A stretch of 64,000 nt of DNA. Origin: TMP-86 sp046347195. Lineage in GTDB: Bacteria > Pseudomonadota > Gammaproteobacteria > Steroidobacterales > Steroidobacteraceae. Shown here in pieces: positions 1 through 11,674 of the stretch; positions within the stretch are counted from its first letter, which is position 1, and every line of letters starts with the position of its first letter. Below the pieces are notes generated by a model, which saw nothing but the letters and a program-made list of their open reading frames with translations, had not been told where the DNA came from and did no database searches. Both the position numbers and the translations under genes were made by a program. Location: positions 1 through 64,000 of the forward strand of contig JAXMGQ010000007.1 of assembly GCA_046347195.1 (NCBI GenBank), in the 5' to 3' direction.

Positions 1-1782
<1,782 letters not shown>

Positions 1783-1786
<4 letters not shown>

Positions 1787-2259
1787 AACGAACACCCATG
1801 ACGTACCGCGGCGCCGAGGCGCTGCGGACGGAACTCAGGAAGCTCAAGAGCGAGGACCGCCCCAACGTGATCAAGGCGATCGCCGAGGCGCGCGGCCACG
1901 GTGACCTGAGCGAAAATGCGGAGTATCACGCCGCCCGCGAGCAGCAGGGCTTCATCGAAGGCCGCATCGCCGAGATCGAGAGCCGGCTGTCGAACGCCGA
2001 GATCATCGACGTCACCAAGCTCCCGGCCACCGGCAAGGTGGTGTTCGGCTCCACGGTGGAGCTCGAGGACGAGGACAGCGGTGCCAAGGTCATCTACCAG
2101 CTCGTGGGTGATGACGAGGCGGACATCAAGCGTGGGCTGATCTCCGTGTCCTCGCCGATTGCACGGGCCCTGATCGGCAAGTCCGAGGGCGATGTCGCCG
2201 AAGTGGCCGCGCCGGGCGGCATCCGCAACTACGAGATCATCACCGTCCGCTACGCGTGA
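1783..2259 (+). CDS. greA: Transcription elongation factor GreA
   Basis: GreA rescues backtracked RNA polymerase by stimulating transcript cleavage in the secondary channel. The protein has the N-terminal coiled-coil hairpin with its acidic tip (GDLSENAEYHAAREQQGF) and the C-terminal FKBP-like domain (DDEADIKRGLISVSSPIARALIGK in part). I start it at the GTG at 1783, which overlaps the carB stop as GTGA. This gives 158 residues, the same length as E. coli GreA, and the five residues before MTYRGAE match the five extra N-terminal residues of the E. coli protein in position. An ATG at 1798 would give a 153-residue form. The stop overlaps the next gene's GTG start. Confidence 0.96.
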
Positions 2260-2663
2260 GTTCCCGAAGGGCGCAATTGCTTCGACTGGCGGTGGTGCTG
2301 TGGGCGGGAAGCCTGTGGGCGCTTGCGCTGTGGATCACGCCGGTGCTGTTCCGGCTGGCGCCCTCGAGGGTCCTGGCAGGGCAGATGGCCGGGGCCCTGT
2401 TCCGGGCCGAAACCTTGCTCACCCTGGTGGTTGCTGCCCTCGTGGCCTGGATTCACGGCCGCTCACGCGGGCTTGGACTCTATCTTGCGGTAGCTCTCCT
2501 CGCAGCAAATGATTTTATTATCAGATACTTGATGCAGCTATCTAAAGTACAAGGACAGGTCCTGGGGCTGGGATTTGGCGCCTGGCACGGCGTGTCCACG
2601 GCCCTGTACCTGATCGCCTGCGCCGCCGCGGTCTCAGTCGTCTGGCAGGACGATCTTCGGTAG
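2256..2663 (+). CDS. DUF4149-type small integral membrane protein
   Basis: A 135-residue protein with about four hydrophobic segments (roughly residues 8-30, 45-65, 72-90 and 105-128), matching the DUF4149 layout. Its function is unknown. The GTG start at 2256 overlaps the greA stop (GTGA), so it is probably co-translated with greA. Genes of this family often sit between greA and yhbY/ftsH in gammaproteobacteria. Codons from about 2508 to 2555 (asparagine 85 onward: AAT, TTT, ATT, AGA, TTG, CTA, TCT, AAA, GTA, CAA, GGA) differ sharply from the GC-rich usage of the rest of the window, yet the frame stays open. Confidence 0.75.
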   Translation: MSSRRAQLLRLAVVLWAGSLWALALWITPVLFRLAPSRVLAGQMAGALFRAETLLTLVVAALVAWIHGRSRGLGLYLAVALLAANDFIIRYLMQLSKVQGQVLGLGFGAWHGVSTALYLIACAAAVSVVWQDDLR

Positions 2664-2933
2664 CGACTCTCGGCGGCGATACAGCACGCCGACGTTGCCG
2701 ATGCGCTGCACCAACTCGCTGGCCGTCTGCTGCGCCAGCGATGCCAGGGCCGCATCGCGCGACTCGCGATCGCCGACCCGGGCACTGACCTTCACCAGTT
2801 CGTGATCCTGCAAGGCGCGCTGGGTCTCGGCCACCACGCCCTGGGTGAGCCCGGCGTTGCCGAGCATGACCACCGGATTGAGCGGGTGAGCGAGGCGTCG
2901 CAGGTGCTTGCGTTGTTTCTCGGACAGGGACAT
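2634..2933 (-). CDS. yhbY: YhbY family (CRM-domain) RNA-binding protein
   Basis: A 99-residue single CRM-domain protein that binds RNA and associates with pre-50S ribosomal particles in E. coli. The N-terminus (LSEKQRKHLRRLAHPLNPVV) and the following GNAGLT segment, the GxxG-type RNA-binding loop region, are recognisable. The start at 2933 matches family length; the frame remains open upstream but that stretch has no homology to the family. It is transcribed opposite to ftsH, as in E. coli, and its 3' end overlaps the convergent DUF4149 gene by 30 bases. Confidence 0.93.
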   Translation of the reverse strand: MSLSEKQRKHLRRLAHPLNPVVMLGNAGLTQGVVAETQRALQDHELVKVSARVGDRESRDAALASLAQQTASELVQRIGNVGVLYRRRESLPKIVLPDD

Positions 2934-3272
2934 CGAACCAGTATAGGCGCTGCGCGAGGGCGGATGCACGGTGTGCAAGGGCAGCGCGGCTGCGCTTGCT
3001 TTTGCGCAAACGGTCCCCAAGAAGGCCAGGGCAAGGAACGATCGCAGCGAGTGGCTCGAGCCGCGGGCATGTTTGCAGCTTTTTCCTCGCGCCGCGCAGG
3101 TTCCTTGCGGCACCGTCCGGGCAATGTTGCGAAAGCGAGGACGGTGTCACGTCCACCGCGCCTTTCACGGCCTGGGCTCGATGGCGCAGGGGTGGCGGAT
3201 GGTGTAACGTCGGAAGCGGGTTGGCTGGTGCCTTCCGACCCATGTTTCGTTCCAGTCGGGGTGGTTGTTTCC
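2934..3272. other. Intergenic region where rlmE would be expected
   Basis: A 339-base gap between the divergent yhbY and ftsH genes. In E. coli and many relatives rlmE (23S rRNA 2'-O-methyltransferase) fills this place upstream of ftsH. I see no SAM-binding motif or RlmE-like peptide in any frame here. The gap contains a perfect palindrome TTTGCGCAAA at 3001-3010 and a 7-bp stem (3210-3216 with 3232-3238) shortly before the ftsH start. No convincing promoter hexamers were found. Confidence 0.6.
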
Positions 3273-5183
<1,911 letters not shown>

Positions 5184-5190
5184 CCGGTAC

Positions 5191-5209
5191 GCCCGGCGAC
5201 CGACCGGGC
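5191..5209 (+). other. Short hairpin between ftsH and folP
   Basis: GCCCGG (5191-5196) and CCGGGC (5204-5209) form a 6-bp stem with a 7-base loop. No U-run follows, so it is not a classical terminator. It is followed at once by the GGGGAGG ribosome binding site of folP (5211-5217) and may tune the ratio of ftsH to folP expression. That role is inference. Confidence 0.35.
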
Positions 5210-5223
5210 AGGGGAGGCTGGCG

Positions 5224-6069
5224 GTGGAAATGTTGTGGCGTTGCCGGCAGCGTGTCGTCGACCTGAGTCGGCCCGTGGTCATGGGCGTCCTCAATGTCAC
5301 CCCCGATTCCTTCTCCGACGGAGGCCGCTTCGCCACGCACGAGGCCGCCTTCGCACACGCCAGGGACATGGTGGCCCAGGGCGCCGCCATCATCGATGTG
5401 GGCGGTGAGTCCAGCCGGCCCGGCAGCGAGCGGGTGCCGGCGGCGGAGCAGCTCCGGCGCGTGGGCCCCGTCATCGAGCGAATCGCGCGCGACCTGGATG
5501 TGGCCATCTCGGTGGACACGAGCGACCCGGAGGTAATGCGCGCCGCCGTTGCTGCAGGTGCGCACATCGTCAATGACATCAGCGCCCTGAGGCTACCCGG
5601 TGCGCGTGAGGTCTGTGCGGCGAGTGGCGTGGGGGTGTGCCTGATGCACATGCTCGGCGAGCCGCGAAGCATGCAGGATGAACCCCGTTACGGAGATGTG
5701 CTGGCCGAAGTGAGTGGCTTTCTCGTTCACGCACGGGAGCGGTGCCTGGCCGCGGGACTCCCACGCGAGGCCATCGTGCTCGACCCGGGCCTCGGGTTCG
5801 GCAAGACCTTTTCACATAACATGACGCTGCTCAAGGAATTGCCCGCCCTCGTGGCGCTGGGCTCCCCCGTGCTCGTGGGATTTTCCCGCAAGAGCTTCGT
5901 GGGCCGCATGCTCGGGCGCGCGGTGAACGAGCGAGTGTATGGCGGACTGGGACTTGCGGCGCTGGCGGTGTCGGCCGGGGTGCGTATCATCCGCACCCAT
6001 GATGTGGCCCCGACGGTCGATGCGATCGGGACGGTGGCGGCAGTACTTTCGGGAATGAAGGAATCGTGA
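5224..6069 (+). CDS. folP: Dihydropteroate synthase
   Basis: Condenses p-aminobenzoate with hydroxymethyl-dihydropterin pyrophosphate to give dihydropteroate in folate synthesis; the target of sulfonamides. The TIM-barrel signatures are visible: GVLNVTPDSFSDGG near the N-terminus, the diphosphate loop GGESSRPG, DPGLGFGKT and the C-terminal TIRTHD-type motif (RIIRTHDV). The GTG start at 5224 is chosen because a strong GGGGAGG lies six bases upstream; an ATG at 5230 is possible. Length is 281 residues, as expected. The stop overlaps the glmM GTG start (GTGA). The ftsH-folP-glmM order is the E. coli order. Confidence 0.96.
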   Translation: MEMLWRCRQRVVDLSRPVVMGVLNVTPDSFSDGGRFATHEAAFAHARDMVAQGAAIIDVGGESSRPGSERVPAAEQLRRVGPVIERIARDLDVAISVDTSDPEVMRAAVAAGAHIVNDISALRLPGAREVCAASGVGVCLMHMLGEPRSMQDEPRYGDVLAEVSGFLVHARERCLAAGLPREAIVLDPGLGFGKTFSHNMTLLKELPALVALGSPVLVGFSRKSFVGRMLGRAVNERVYGGLGLAALAVSAGVRIIRTHDVAPTVDAIGTVAAVLSGMKES

Positions 6070-7406
6070 GTCGCAAGTATTTCGGCACTGATGGTGTGCG
6101 GGGCAAGGTCGGCAAGGCTCCGCTGACCGTGGATTTCGCGTTGCGCCTGGCCAGCGCCGCCGCGCGCGTGCTCGCTCCCAATGGCGGACGCGTGCTGATC
6201 GGCAAGGACACGCGCGTATCCGGCTACATGTTCGAATCCGCCCTCGAGGCGGGCTTCGTCGCCGCTGGCGTCGAGGTGCTGCTGATCGGCCCGCTGCCCA
6301 CGCCGGGTATCGCCTATCTCGCGCAACGTTCCGGCTGCAATTTCGGCGTCGTGATCAGCGCCTCGCACAACCTGTACGAGGACAACGGCATCAAGTTCTT
6401 CGATGGGCACGGGAGCAAGCTCTCCGATGAACTCGAGGCGGAGATCGAACGGTTGATCGACGGACCGGTGCTCACGCAGGAGTCGCAGCGGCTGGGCAAG
6501 GCCACCCGCATCGACCGCCTGCGCACCCAGTACCAGGAGTTCTGCGCATCGACCCTGCCCGCGGGCATGGATCTCAAGGGCTTCAAGATCGTCGTCGACT
6601 GCGCGAACGGCGCGGGCTACAAGGTGGCGCCCCGCGTGCTGGCCGACCTGGGCGCGGACATCGTTCCCATCGGTTGCTCTCCCAACGGACGCAACATCAA
6701 CGACGGCTGCGGTTCCACCGCGCCCGAACTGTTGCAGCTCACCGTTCCGGGCGTCAGGGCACACGTGGGCATGGCGCTCGATGGCGACGGGGACCGCATC
6801 GTCATGGTGGATGCGCTGGGCCGCACGCTCGATGGCGACCAGCTCCTCTACATCATCGCCAACGACCGGCTGGACCGAGGTGTGCTGGAAGGCCCGGTGG
6901 TCGGTACCGTGATGACCAACCTGGGCCTCGAGCATGCCCTCGCCGCGCGCGGGGTGAAGGTGCTGCGTGCGCAGGTGGGCGACCGCTATGTCATGGCGCT
7001 GATGAAGGAATCCGGCGGCACTCTCGGGGGAGAGACCTCGGGCCACATCCTCTGTCTCGACAAGACCACCACGGGTGATGGACTGGTCAGCGCCCTTCAG
7101 GTGCTGGCCGTGATGAAACGCACGGGCGCATCGCTGGCGGAACTGGCCGCCGGCATGAAGAAGTACCCGCAGGTCTTGCTCAACGTGCGGGTCGCGCGCA
7201 AGTTCGACCCCTCCGGGGCGCCCGGCGTCCGGGCGGCCATCGCCGCGGTCGAACAGCGTTTTGCCGGGCGCGGGCGCATCGTGCTGCGTCCTTCCGGAAC
7301 CGAGCCCGTGATCCGGGTGATGGTGGAGGGCGAGGAACCCTCGCTGGTTACCCACAGCGCACGCGAGATCGCCGCGGCGGTCGAGGCGGCCGCCGCCGCC
7401 GCCTGA
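6066..7406 (+). CDS. glmM: Phosphoglucosamine mutase
   Basis: Converts glucosamine-6-phosphate to glucosamine-1-phosphate for UDP-GlcNAc and hence peptidoglycan and lipid A synthesis. The phosphoserine loop (ISASHN, serine near residue 100), the metal loop DGDGDR, the sugar-binding GGETSGH and the C-terminal phosphate-binding RPSGTEPVIRVM are all present. It has 446 residues, normal length. The GTG start overlaps the folP stop, so the two genes are coupled. The C-terminus ends in an alanine-rich tail. Confidence 0.97.
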   Translation: MSRKYFGTDGVRGKVGKAPLTVDFALRLASAAARVLAPNGGRVLIGKDTRVSGYMFESALEAGFVAAGVEVLLIGPLPTPGIAYLAQRSGCNFGVVISASHNLYEDNGIKFFDGHGSKLSDELEAEIERLIDGPVLTQESQRLGKATRIDRLRTQYQEFCASTLPAGMDLKGFKIVVDCANGAGYKVAPRVLADLGADIVPIGCSPNGRNINDGCGSTAPELLQLTVPGVRAHVGMALDGDGDRIVMVDALGRTLDGDQLLYIIANDRLDRGVLEGPVVGTVMTNLGLEHALAARGVKVLRAQVGDRYVMALMKESGGTLGGETSGHILCLDKTTTGDGLVSALQVLAVMKRTGASLAELAAGMKKYPQVLLNVRVARKFDPSGAPGVRAAIAAVEQRFAGRGRIVLRPSGTEPVIRVMVEGEEPSLVTHSAREIAAAVEAAAAAA

Positions 7407-7535
7407 ACCGGCCCTGCTGGGGGGGGCGCAGGCCCATCCGGTCGCCCGGCCGGTTCTGAACCGCTTGCAGGATCGCCGCGCCGCCGCTAACCTTCGCCGC
7501 CTTCACGACGGGGGTATCCCCTGGAGGCAATTGGT

Positions 7536-8312
7536 ATGCGGCGACCCATGGTGGCCGGCAACTGGAAGATGCACGGTTCTCGCGCCAGCAATCAGTCGCT
7601 GGTCGAGGACCTGCAGCGGCGCGTGTCGGAGGAATGGCCCATCGATGTGGTCCTCTGCCCGCCGTTCGTGTACCTCGCGGATGTCCTGCGCATGCTCGAG
7701 GGCGATCAGATCCGCGTCGGTTCGCAGGATGTCTGCGCGGAAGCTCCCGGCGCTTTCACCGGCGAAGTGGCCGCCGCGATGCTCGCCGACGTGGGCTGCA
7801 CCCATGCCATCGTGGGCCATTCCGAGCGGCGCCGCCTGTACGGCGAGGACGATGCGCTGGTGGCGCGCAAGTTCGTCGCGGCACAGGCTGCCGGGCTCAC
7901 GCCCATCCTCTGCGTGGGCGAGACCCTGGAGGAGCGTGATGCCGGCCAGACCGAAGCCGTCGTGGCGCGACAGCTCGATGCCGTGCTTCGAACCAGCGGT
8001 GTGAAGGCGCTGGAGCGGGCGGTCCTGGCCTACGAGCCCGTGTGGGCCATCGGCACGGGCCGCAATGCAACGCCGGCGCAGGCGCAGGCGGTGCACGCCT
8101 TCCTTCGCGGCCGCATCGCCTCGCAGGATGCTAAGATAGCGGGCCAGCTGCGCATCCTGTACGGCGGGAGCGTCAAGGCGGCGAATGCAGCGGAGTTGTT
8201 CGCCAACACGGACGTCGATGGCGGACTGATCGGCGGTGCCTCGCTGGTCGCCGAGGAATTCGGCCGCATCTGTGCCGCTGCGGGCACCCTGGAGCGGGGC
8301 CGCGGCGGTTGA
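7536..8312 (+). CDS. tpiA: Triosephosphate isomerase
   Basis: Interconverts dihydroxyacetone phosphate and glyceraldehyde-3-phosphate. The protein has 258 residues and all catalytic landmarks: N-x-K at VAGNWKMHG, the catalytic histidine in GHSERR, the catalytic glutamate in AYEPVWAIGTG (loop 6) and the phosphate-binding YGGSVK. The start ATG is preceded by CTGGAGG at good spacing. It follows glmM by 129 bases without a visible terminator and is followed by secG, an order known in several gammaproteobacteria. Confidence 0.97.
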   Translation: MRRPMVAGNWKMHGSRASNQSLVEDLQRRVSEEWPIDVVLCPPFVYLADVLRMLEGDQIRVGSQDVCAEAPGAFTGEVAAAMLADVGCTHAIVGHSERRRLYGEDDALVARKFVAAQAAGLTPILCVGETLEERDAGQTEAVVARQLDAVLRTSGVKALERAVLAYEPVWAIGTGRNATPAQAQAVHAFLRGRIASQDAKIAGQLRILYGGSVKAANAAELFANTDVDGGLIGGASLVAEEFGRICAAAGTLERGRGG

Positions 8313-8333
8313 GTTTTCGCAGGATTTGAGAGA

Positions 8334-8659
8334 GTGCCAGCAGGTTTCATGGTTTCATCCTGACGGTGCACATCGTGCTCGCGGCGCTGATCATCGGCCT
8401 CGTGCTGCTGCAGCGTGGCAAGGGCGCCGAGGCCGGTGCCGGCTTCGGTGCGGGCGCCTCGGGCACCGTGTTCGGCGCGCGTGGCACGAGCACACTGTTC
8501 TCGAAGCTCACCGCGCTGTTCGCGACGCTGTTTTTCGTGACGAGTCTGACCCTCGCCTTCATGGGAACGCGCCAGAGCGCGGAGCCCACGTCGGTGCTGG
8601 AGAGAGCTGCGCAGTCCGCTGCACCTGCGGTTCCCTCGGCGCCGGCGCCTGCGAAATGA
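8334..8659 (+). CDS. secG: Preprotein translocase subunit SecG, start region disrupted by an 8-bp tandem duplication
   Basis: SecG assists SecYE in protein export. The first membrane segment (HIVLAALIIGLVLLQ), RGKGAEAGAGFGAGASGTVFG and a second membrane segment near LTALFATLFFVTSL identify the family; the tail is alanine/proline rich. The only uninterrupted in-frame start is a GTG at 8366, which shortens the first helix and has no ribosome binding site. A GTG at 8334 in another frame joins perfectly to the SecG frame if one copy of the tandem octamer GGTTTCAT (8343-8350 and 8351-8358) is removed, restoring PAGFILTVHIVL. With two copies, translation from 8334 or from the ATG at 8349 stops at 8361-8363. 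Assembly error and true mutation are both possible. Confidence 0.85.
8343..8358 (+). repeat. Tandem octamer duplication at the start of secG
   Basis: Two exact, adjacent copies of GGTTTCAT. Eight bases shift the reading frame by two, and deleting one unit joins the upstream GTG to the SecG reading frame. Confidence 0.9.
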
Positions 8660-8664
8660 TCGAT

Positions 8665-8749
8665 GCCGACGTGGCGGAATTGGTAGACGCGCTAGTTTGA
8701 GGGGCTAGTGGGGCAACCTGTGCCGGTTCGAGTCCGGCCGTCGGCACCA
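8665..8749 (+). tRNA. tRNA-Leu (anticodon GAG)
   Basis: An 85-base class II tRNA with encoded CCA. The acceptor arms GCCGACG and CGTCGGC pair fully. The D region GGCGGAATTGGTAGACGCGC is the leucine type, the anticodon loop TTGAGGG lies between CTAGT and GCTAG and gives GAG, and the T arm is GCCGG-TTCGAGT-CCGGC. The variable arm is short but present. It lies six bases after the secG stop, as in E. coli where leuU follows secG. Confidence 0.97.
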
Positions 8750-8779
8750 TCGATCTTGAATGTTTGCATGCGCTTCGTC

Positions 8780-8808
8780 CTGACGCATCGCAATCATCCT
8801 GCTACAAT
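8780..8808 (+). promoter_or_regulatory. Likely sigma70 promoter of the nuo operon
   Basis: CTGACG (8780-8785) and TACAAT (8803-8808) are separated by exactly 17 bases, giving a good -35/-10 pair 32 bases before the nuoA start and downstream of the tRNA-Leu gene. Transcription from it would cover all 14 nuo genes. Confidence 0.65.
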
Positions 8809-8840
8809 CGCGTCCTCGACATGCCCCCGCGATCATCGTG

Positions 8841-9197
8841 ATGCTCCGTGAATACCTCCCCATCCTGATTTTCCTCGGGCTCGCAGGCATTCTGGGCCTG
8901 GCCCTGTACACCATCGGCTCACTCGCCGGCCCCAACCGGCCCGATGCCGAGAAACTCTCCCCCTACGAGTGTGGCTTCGAGGCCTTCGAGGACTCGCGCA
9001 TGCGCTTCGACGTGCGCTACTACCTCGTGGCCATCATCTTCATCGTCTTCGACCTGGAGATCGCCTTCTTTTTCCCCTGGGCCGTGTCGCTCCACGAGAC
9101 CGGCGGTTTCGGGCTCATCGCCATGCTGGTGTTCGCGCTGATCCTGGTCGTGGCGCTCGTCTACGACTATCGCAAGGGAGCGCTGGAATGGGATTAG
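8841..9197 (+). CDS. nuoA: NADH-quinone oxidoreductase subunit A
   Basis: A membrane subunit of complex I at the junction of the membrane and peripheral arms. It has three hydrophobic segments (about 9-30, 62-84 and 90-110) and the conserved loop YECGFEAFEDSRMRFDVRYY between the first two. I use the ATG at 8841; a GTG one codon upstream is also possible. The C-terminal ten bases overlap nuoB. First gene of a contiguous 14-gene operon. Confidence 0.97.
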   Translation: MLREYLPILIFLGLAGILGLALYTIGSLAGPNRPDAEKLSPYECGFEAFEDSRMRFDVRYYLVAIIFIVFDLEIAFFFPWAVSLHETGGFGLIAMLVFALILVVALVYDYRKGALEWD

Positions 9198-9673
9198 AGC
9201 AGGCGGTGGCGCCCGCCGGGCGCGGCTTCGAGGTCACCACCCTCGACAACCTGATCAACTGGGCCCGCACCGGCTCGCTCTGGCCCATGACCTTTGGCCT
9301 CGCCTGCTGCGCGGTGGAGATGATGCACGCCGGTGCGGCGCGCTATGACTTCGACCGCTTCGGCATCGTGTTCCGCCCGAGCCCGCGCCAGTCCGACGTC
9401 ATGATCGTTGCCGGCACGCTGGTGAACAAGATGGCCCCGGCGCTGCGCAAGGTGTACGACCAGATGGCCGAGCCCCGCTGGGTCGTCTCCATGGGCTCCT
9501 GCGCCAACGGCGGCGGCTACTACCACTATTCCTACGCGGTTGTACGGGGTTGCGATCGCATCGTCCCGGTGGATGTCTACGTGCCCGGCTGTCCGCCCTC
9601 GGCCGAGGCGCTGATGTACGGCATCATCCAGTTGCAGAACAAGATCAAACGCAACAAGGCGATCACCCGATGA
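9188..9673 (+). CDS. nuoB: NADH-quinone oxidoreductase subunit B
   Basis: Carries the terminal cluster N2, which passes electrons to quinone. The four cysteine ligands are in GLACCAVEMM, MGSCANGG and VPGCPPSAE. The ATG at 9188 overlaps the end of nuoA; the frame is open further upstream but family homology begins at VTTLDNLINWARTGSLWP. It has 161 residues, typical for the family. The stop overlaps the nuoC start as ATGA. Confidence 0.97.
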   Translation: MGLEQAVAPAGRGFEVTTLDNLINWARTGSLWPMTFGLACCAVEMMHAGAARYDFDRFGIVFRPSPRQSDVMIVAGTLVNKMAPALRKVYDQMAEPRWVVSMGSCANGGGYYHYSYAVVRGCDRIVPVDVYVPGCPPSAEALMYGIIQLQNKIKRNKAITR

Positions 9674-10428
9674 GCGAACCGGCGGCGGATCAGGCTGCGG
9701 CGGTGAGCGCGGCATCGCCGACGCGGGCGCAGAGCCTCGCCTCCGCGGTGACGGCGCAGCTCGGCGGGCGTGTCAGCGCCGTGCCCTCGCGCACGGGCGA
9801 GGGCACCTTCGAGGTCAGGAGCGCGGACATCCTCGAAGTGGCGCGAATGCTTCGCGATTCGCAAGGGTTGAAGTTCGACACCTGCATCGACGTGTGCGGC
9901 GTGGATTACCTGCACCACGGGATCGAGGAGTGGAAGACCCATGCGGCGACCTCCTCGGGCTTCAGTCGGGGCGTCACACGCATGAACCAGGTCCCGGTGC
10001 CTGCGGAGTCTCAAGCCTCGGCCGGCGCACGGCGCTTCGCCGTGGTGTACCACCTGCTGTCGGTGGAGCTGAACCAGCGAATCCGGTTGCGCGCGTTCTG
10101 CGAGGATCCGCAAGCACCGATCATCGACTCCGTCACGGCCATCTGGACCTCGGCCGACTGGTTCGAGCGGGAAGCCTTCGACATGTTCGGCATCCTGTTC
10201 CGCGGCCATCCGGACCTGCGGCGGCTGCTCACCGACTACGGTTTCATCGGCCACCCTTTCCGCAAGGACTTCCCGCTCTCCGGCCACGTGGAAGTGCGCT
10301 ACGACCCCGAGAAGGGGCGGGTGGTGTATCAGCCGGTGAGCATCGAGCCGAGGACGCTCGTGCCCAAGGTCATCCGCGACGACAACCGCTATGCCGCCGC
10401 CCTGAAGGATGCCAAGCCCAATGGCTGA
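9670..10428 (+). CDS. nuoC: NADH-quinone oxidoreductase subunit C
   Basis: The 30-kDa peripheral-arm subunit. The conserved signature ERE.FDMFGI.F.GHPDLRRLL is seen as EREAFDMFGILFRGHPDLRR, followed by GHPFRKDFPL. The N-terminal ~45 residues are alanine rich and poorly conserved. It is 252 residues long and separate from nuoD, unlike the NuoCD fusion of enteric bacteria. It overlaps nuoB by four bases and nuoD by eight. Confidence 0.97.
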   Translation: MSEPAADQAAAVSAASPTRAQSLASAVTAQLGGRVSAVPSRTGEGTFEVRSADILEVARMLRDSQGLKFDTCIDVCGVDYLHHGIEEWKTHAATSSGFSRGVTRMNQVPVPAESQASAGARRFAVVYHLLSVELNQRIRLRAFCEDPQAPIIDSVTAIWTSADWFEREAFDMFGILFRGHPDLRRLLTDYGFIGHPFRKDFPLSGHVEVRYDPEKGRVVYQPVSIEPRTLVPKVIRDDNRYAAALKDAKPNG

Positions 10429-11674
10429 GATCCACAACTTCACGCTGAACTTCGGTCCGCAGCACCCGGCGGCGCATGGCGTGCTGCGCCTGGTGCTCGA
10501 GATGGACGGCGAGGTCATCCAGAAGGCCGATCCGCATGTGGGCCTGCTGCACCGGGCCACCGAGAAGCTGGCCGAGAGCAAGCCGTTCAACCAGAGCATC
10601 GGCTACATGGATCGTCTCGACTACGTGTCCATGATGTGCAACGAGCACGCCTACGTGCTGGCCATCGAGAACCTGCTGGGAGTGCGGCCGCCGCCCCGCG
10701 CGCAGTACATCCGCGTGATGTTCGATGAGATCACCCGCATCCTCAACCACCTCATGTGGCTGGGCGCGCATGGCCTCGACATCGGCGCGATGACCGTGTT
10801 CCTGTTCTGCTTCCGCGAGCGCGAGGACCTCATGGACTGCTACGAGGCGGTCTCCGGCACGCGCATGCACGCGACCTACTACCGCCCGGGCGGCGTGTAC
10901 CGCGACCTGCCGGACACGATGCCGCAGTACCAGGTCTCGCAGTTCCGCAGCCGCAAGGAAGTCGACCGCCTCAACCAGCGGCGCTCGGGCAGCATGCTGG
11001 ACTTCATCGAGGACTTCACCAACCGCTTTCCGGCCTGCGTGGACGAGTACGAGACGCTGCTCACAGACAACCGCATCTGGAAGCAGCGCACCGTGAACAT
11101 CGGCGTCGTCTCGCCCGACCGTGCCAAGCAGCTCGGCTTCACCGGCCCGATGCTGCGCGGCTCAGGGGTGGCCTGGGACCTGCGCAAGAAGCAGCCCTAC
11201 GAAGCCTATGACCAGGTGGACTTCGACATCCCGGTGGGCACCCACGGCGACTGCTACGACCGTTACCTGGTGCGCGTCGCTGAAATGCGCGAGTCGAACC
11301 GCATCATCCGGCAATGCGTGGACTGGCTGAAGGCCAACCCGGGGCCCGTGATCATCGACGACCGCAAGGTCCGGCCGCCGCGGCGCGAGCAGATGAAGGG
11401 CGACATGGAATCCCTCATCCACCACTTCAAGCTGATGACCGAAGGCTATTGCGTGCCCGCCGGAGAAACCTACGCGGCGGTGGAAGCCCCCAAGGGCGAA
11501 CTCGGCGTCTACCTCGTGGCGGATGGCTCCAACAAGCCGTACCGCATGAAGGTCCGCGCACCGGGCTTCGCGCACCTCGCCTCGCTCGATGAAATGGTGC
11601 GCGGCCACATGCTGGCGGACGTCGTCGCCGTCATCGGCACCCAGGACATCGTTTTCGGCGAGATCGATCGATGA
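10421..11674 (+). CDS. nuoD: NADH-quinone oxidoreductase subunit D
   Basis: The 49-kDa quinone-site subunit, related to the large subunit of NiFe hydrogenases. Recognisable motifs are NFGPQHPAAHGVLRL near the N-terminus, GLLHRATEKL, the quinone-site region CNEHAY and the C-terminal GTQDIVFGEIDR. It has 417 residues. The ATG at 10421 overlaps nuoC; a start 12 bases further upstream is in frame but lacks support. Confidence 0.97.
   Translation: MAEIHNFTLNFGPQHPAAHGVLRLVLEMDGEVIQKADPHVGLLHRATEKLAESKPFNQSIGYMDRLDYVSMMCNEHAYVLAIENLLGVRPPPRAQYIRVMFDEITRILNHLMWLGAHGLDIGAMTVFLFCFREREDLMDCYEAVSGTRMHATYYRPGGVYRDLPDTMPQYQVSQFRSRKEVDRLNQRRSGSMLDFIEDFTNRFPACVDEYETLLTDNRIWKQRTVNIGVVSPDRAKQLGFTGPMLRGSGVAWDLRKKQPYEAYDQVDFDIPVGTHGDCYDRYLVRVAEMRESNRIIRQCVDWLKANPGPVIIDDRKVRPPRREQMKGDMESLIHHFKLMTEGYCVPAGETYAAVEAPKGELGVYLVADGSNKPYRMKVRAPGFAHLASLDEMVRGHMLADVVAVIGTQDIVFGEIDR

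Noticed and set aside
2934..3113. Minus-strand extension of yhbY that resembles a signal peptide (SFLALAFLGTVCAKASA).
   Set aside because: YhbY is cytosolic and starts at LSEKQRKHL; the resemblance is most likely chance from an open frame in GC-rich DNA.
2802..3272. An open frame extends ftsH upstream by about 157 codons.
   Set aside because: The extension overlaps yhbY in antisense, has no FtsH homology, and family proteins begin near NDLTKQILLW. High GC content makes long spurious open frames common here.
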